A stretch of DNA of 64,000 nt, taken from contig JAQUKH010000005.1 in the NCBI GenBank assembly GCA_028719205.1, positions 43,016 to 107,015 of the forward strand, given 5' to 3'. Below, in pieces: positions 62,978 through 64,000 of this stretch; positions within the stretch are counted from its first letter, which is position 1, and each line of letters starts with the position of its first letter. The translations under genes and the position numbers were made by a program. The notes beneath the pieces were generated by a model. The model saw only the letters and a program-made list of their open reading frames with translations, searched no databases and was not told the DNA's origin. Origin of the DNA: a bacterium (GTDB taxonomy: Bacteria; JACRDZ01; JAQUKH01).

Positions 62978-64000
62978 CTATATCCATGCCTTGCGAAGCA
63001 GTAACCATTTTACGGTCTGAGTAAGAATAAGATAACAAAACAGTGTTAAAGCTAATAAAGGCCAGTACAGATTCGGTAATTGAGCAAATCCAAGTGAGGA
63101 AGCTATCGGTGAAAACGGCAGCCATAAACCAATCATCATAATAATTGTTGTGGTAATAGTTACCGGCCAACTGGCGCGGCTTTGAAGAAACGGTATGCGA
63201 TTTGTACGGATAACGTGAATAATTAATGTTTGTGTCAATAATGATTCTACAAACCATCCGGTTTGAAACAATGACGCGTGAGATAAATCTCTGCAGTTAA
63301 AAATGTAAAACATCATGAAATACGTCGTATAATCAAATATCGAACTGCAAGGGCCGATAAAAAGTATAAACCTGGAAATTTCCTTTATTGACCATGGACG
63401 AGGCTTCGCGATTTGTTCAGGATCCACATTATCGGTAGGAATAGGTACCTGAGAGAAATCATAAAGTAAATTGTTGGTTAGTATCTGGATCGGCGCCATA
63501 GGAACAAACGGTAAAAAAATGCTCGCGCCCAGAACACTGAACATATTTCCAAAATTTGAGCTGGCACCCATTCGCACATATTTGAGAATATTCGCAAAAA
63601 CTTTTCTCCCTTCCAAAATACCTTCCTCAAGTATCATCAGGTTTTTTTCCAGGAGAATTACATCCGCTGATTCCTTAGCTATATCCACCGCCGAGTCAAC
63701 AGAAATTCCCACGTCGGAAGCACGCAACGCGGGAGCGTCATTAATGCCGTCTCCCAGAAAACCGACTACATGTCCCTTGCTCTGGAGAGCTTTGATAATC
63801 CGCTGTTTGTGAGCAGGTGATAGCCTTGCAAATAATACAGTCCGCTCCGCTATATCGCCGAGCTGTTCATCGGTCATACCTTCAACCTGCGATCCCAAAA
63901 GCATTTTATCTATGACAAGACCAACTTCAGTACAAATTTTTCGGCTTACCAGGTCATTATCCCCGGTCAGAACTTTGACAGATACACCATGTTTCTGAAG
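62978..64000 (-). CDS. mgtA: Mg2+-transporting P-type ATPase, C-terminal part (cut by window edge)
   Basis: The reading frame is open to the last base of the window (codons for LQKHGVSVKVLTGDNDLVSRK at the right edge), so the gene begins outside. The visible 340 residues contain the P-domain TGDN, the hinge motif GFLGDGINDAPALRASDVGISV and the last six membrane helices. The MgtA/MgtB-type SSNFGNMFSVLGASIFLPFVPMAPIQILTNNLLYD and QVPIPTDNVDPEQIAKPRPW segments (seen in parts) are specific for this subfamily. It imports Mg2+. The phosphorylation site DKTGT is off the window. Confidence 0.93.
   Translation of the reverse strand, partial: LQKHGVSVKVLTGDNDLVSRKICTEVGLVIDKMLLGSQVEGMTDEQLGDIAERTVLFARLSPAHKQRIIKALQSKGHVVGFLGDGINDAPALRASDVGISVDSAVDIAKESADVILLEKNLMILEEGILEGRKVFANILKYVRMGASSNFGNMFSVLGASIFLPFVPMAPIQILTNNLLYDFSQVPIPTDNVDPEQIAKPRPWSIKEISRFILFIGPCSSIFDYTTYFMMFYIFNCRDLSHASLFQTGWFVESLLTQTLIIHVIRTNRIPFLQSRASWPVTITTTIIMMIGLWLPFSPIASSLGFAQLPNLYWPLLALTLFCYLILTQTVKWLLLRKAWI

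Overview
The window looks like chromosome of an uncultured, AT-rich, Gram-negative bacterium. The sequence shows an outer-membrane lifestyle: PorV/PorQ-like and other beta-barrel-like proteins, a secreted M6 protease with a FlgD-like C-terminal domain, and an MreBCD/PBP2/RodA cell-wall cluster. Sigma-54-type regulators, an HD-GYP response regulator, an acyl-CoA dehydratase activase and several small dispersed hairpin repeats fit an anaerobic candidate-phylum bacterium (Elusimicrobiota/Omnitrophota/Firestonebacteria-like), but the phylum cannot be fixed from this stretch. I saw no rRNA, CRISPR array or intact transposase.

Layout. 1-5222 (minus): purA (cut by the window edge), serA, a class V aminotransferase, tyrS and a rhomboid protease. 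5302-7223 (plus): a secreted ankyrin-repeat protein and an intact tRNA-Leu(CAA). About 7224-16600 is an accessory region built on that tRNA. The tRNA 3' part recurs at 8381-8435, and weaker copies of its last 20 bases lie at 8999-9018 and 14134-14153. Between and beside these copies are an outer-membrane-like protein gene, a broken 23S-IVP-type four-helix-bundle gene, a compact cassette (two 4-TM membrane proteins, a cupin-like protein and a 955-residue metallophosphoesterase / sensor-like / radical-SAM fusion), a broken start of what looks like a conjugation ATPase, a secreted trypsin-like protease and a lipoprotein-like gene. The 9397-13988 cassette is the best candidate for an undescribed system, possibly antiviral.

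16917-26401 (minus) is a signalling block: a PAS histidine kinase with an outer-membrane-like protein; an HD-GYP response regulator coupled to an unknown Cys-containing protein; an NtrC-type regulator overlapped by an unusual kinase that carries a degenerate sigma-54-type AAA+ domain; and a TPR protein. 26498-31322 (minus) is housekeeping: mltG, ruvX, an MlaF-like ATPase, alr and dnaB, tightly packed. After one secreted unknown (plus) comes rpsF-ssb-rpsR-rplI (minus, clear promoter).

34437-41569 (plus): a probably leaderless parA with an overlapping unknown partner, an ethylbenzene-dehydrogenase-type haem-domain protein, a four-helix-bundle membrane sensor, a zinc-ribbon coiled-coil protein, radA, a PIN/TRAM protein and ispD. 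The end of ispD collides with a 3'-truncated Delta-60 beta-propeller gene. 41505-58420 (minus): the Delta-60 protein, PorV/PorQ-like protein, M6 protease, obgE, rpmA, rplU, RNase G, the two TIGR03936/TIGR03960 genes, a DUF3108 protein, and then the elongasome operon rodA-mrdA-mreD-mreC-mreB-PASTA protein behind a good sigma-70-like promoter. 58429-61800: fmt and def, normally neighbours, are separated by a HEPN-like TIGR02391 gene and a KilA-N gene. The window ends with an acyl-CoA dehydratase activase and the 3' part of an mgtA-type Mg2+ P-type ATPase.

In the entries, motifs and spacings were read directly. Family names come from recognising conserved motifs without a database search. Residue positions are approximate unless stated.
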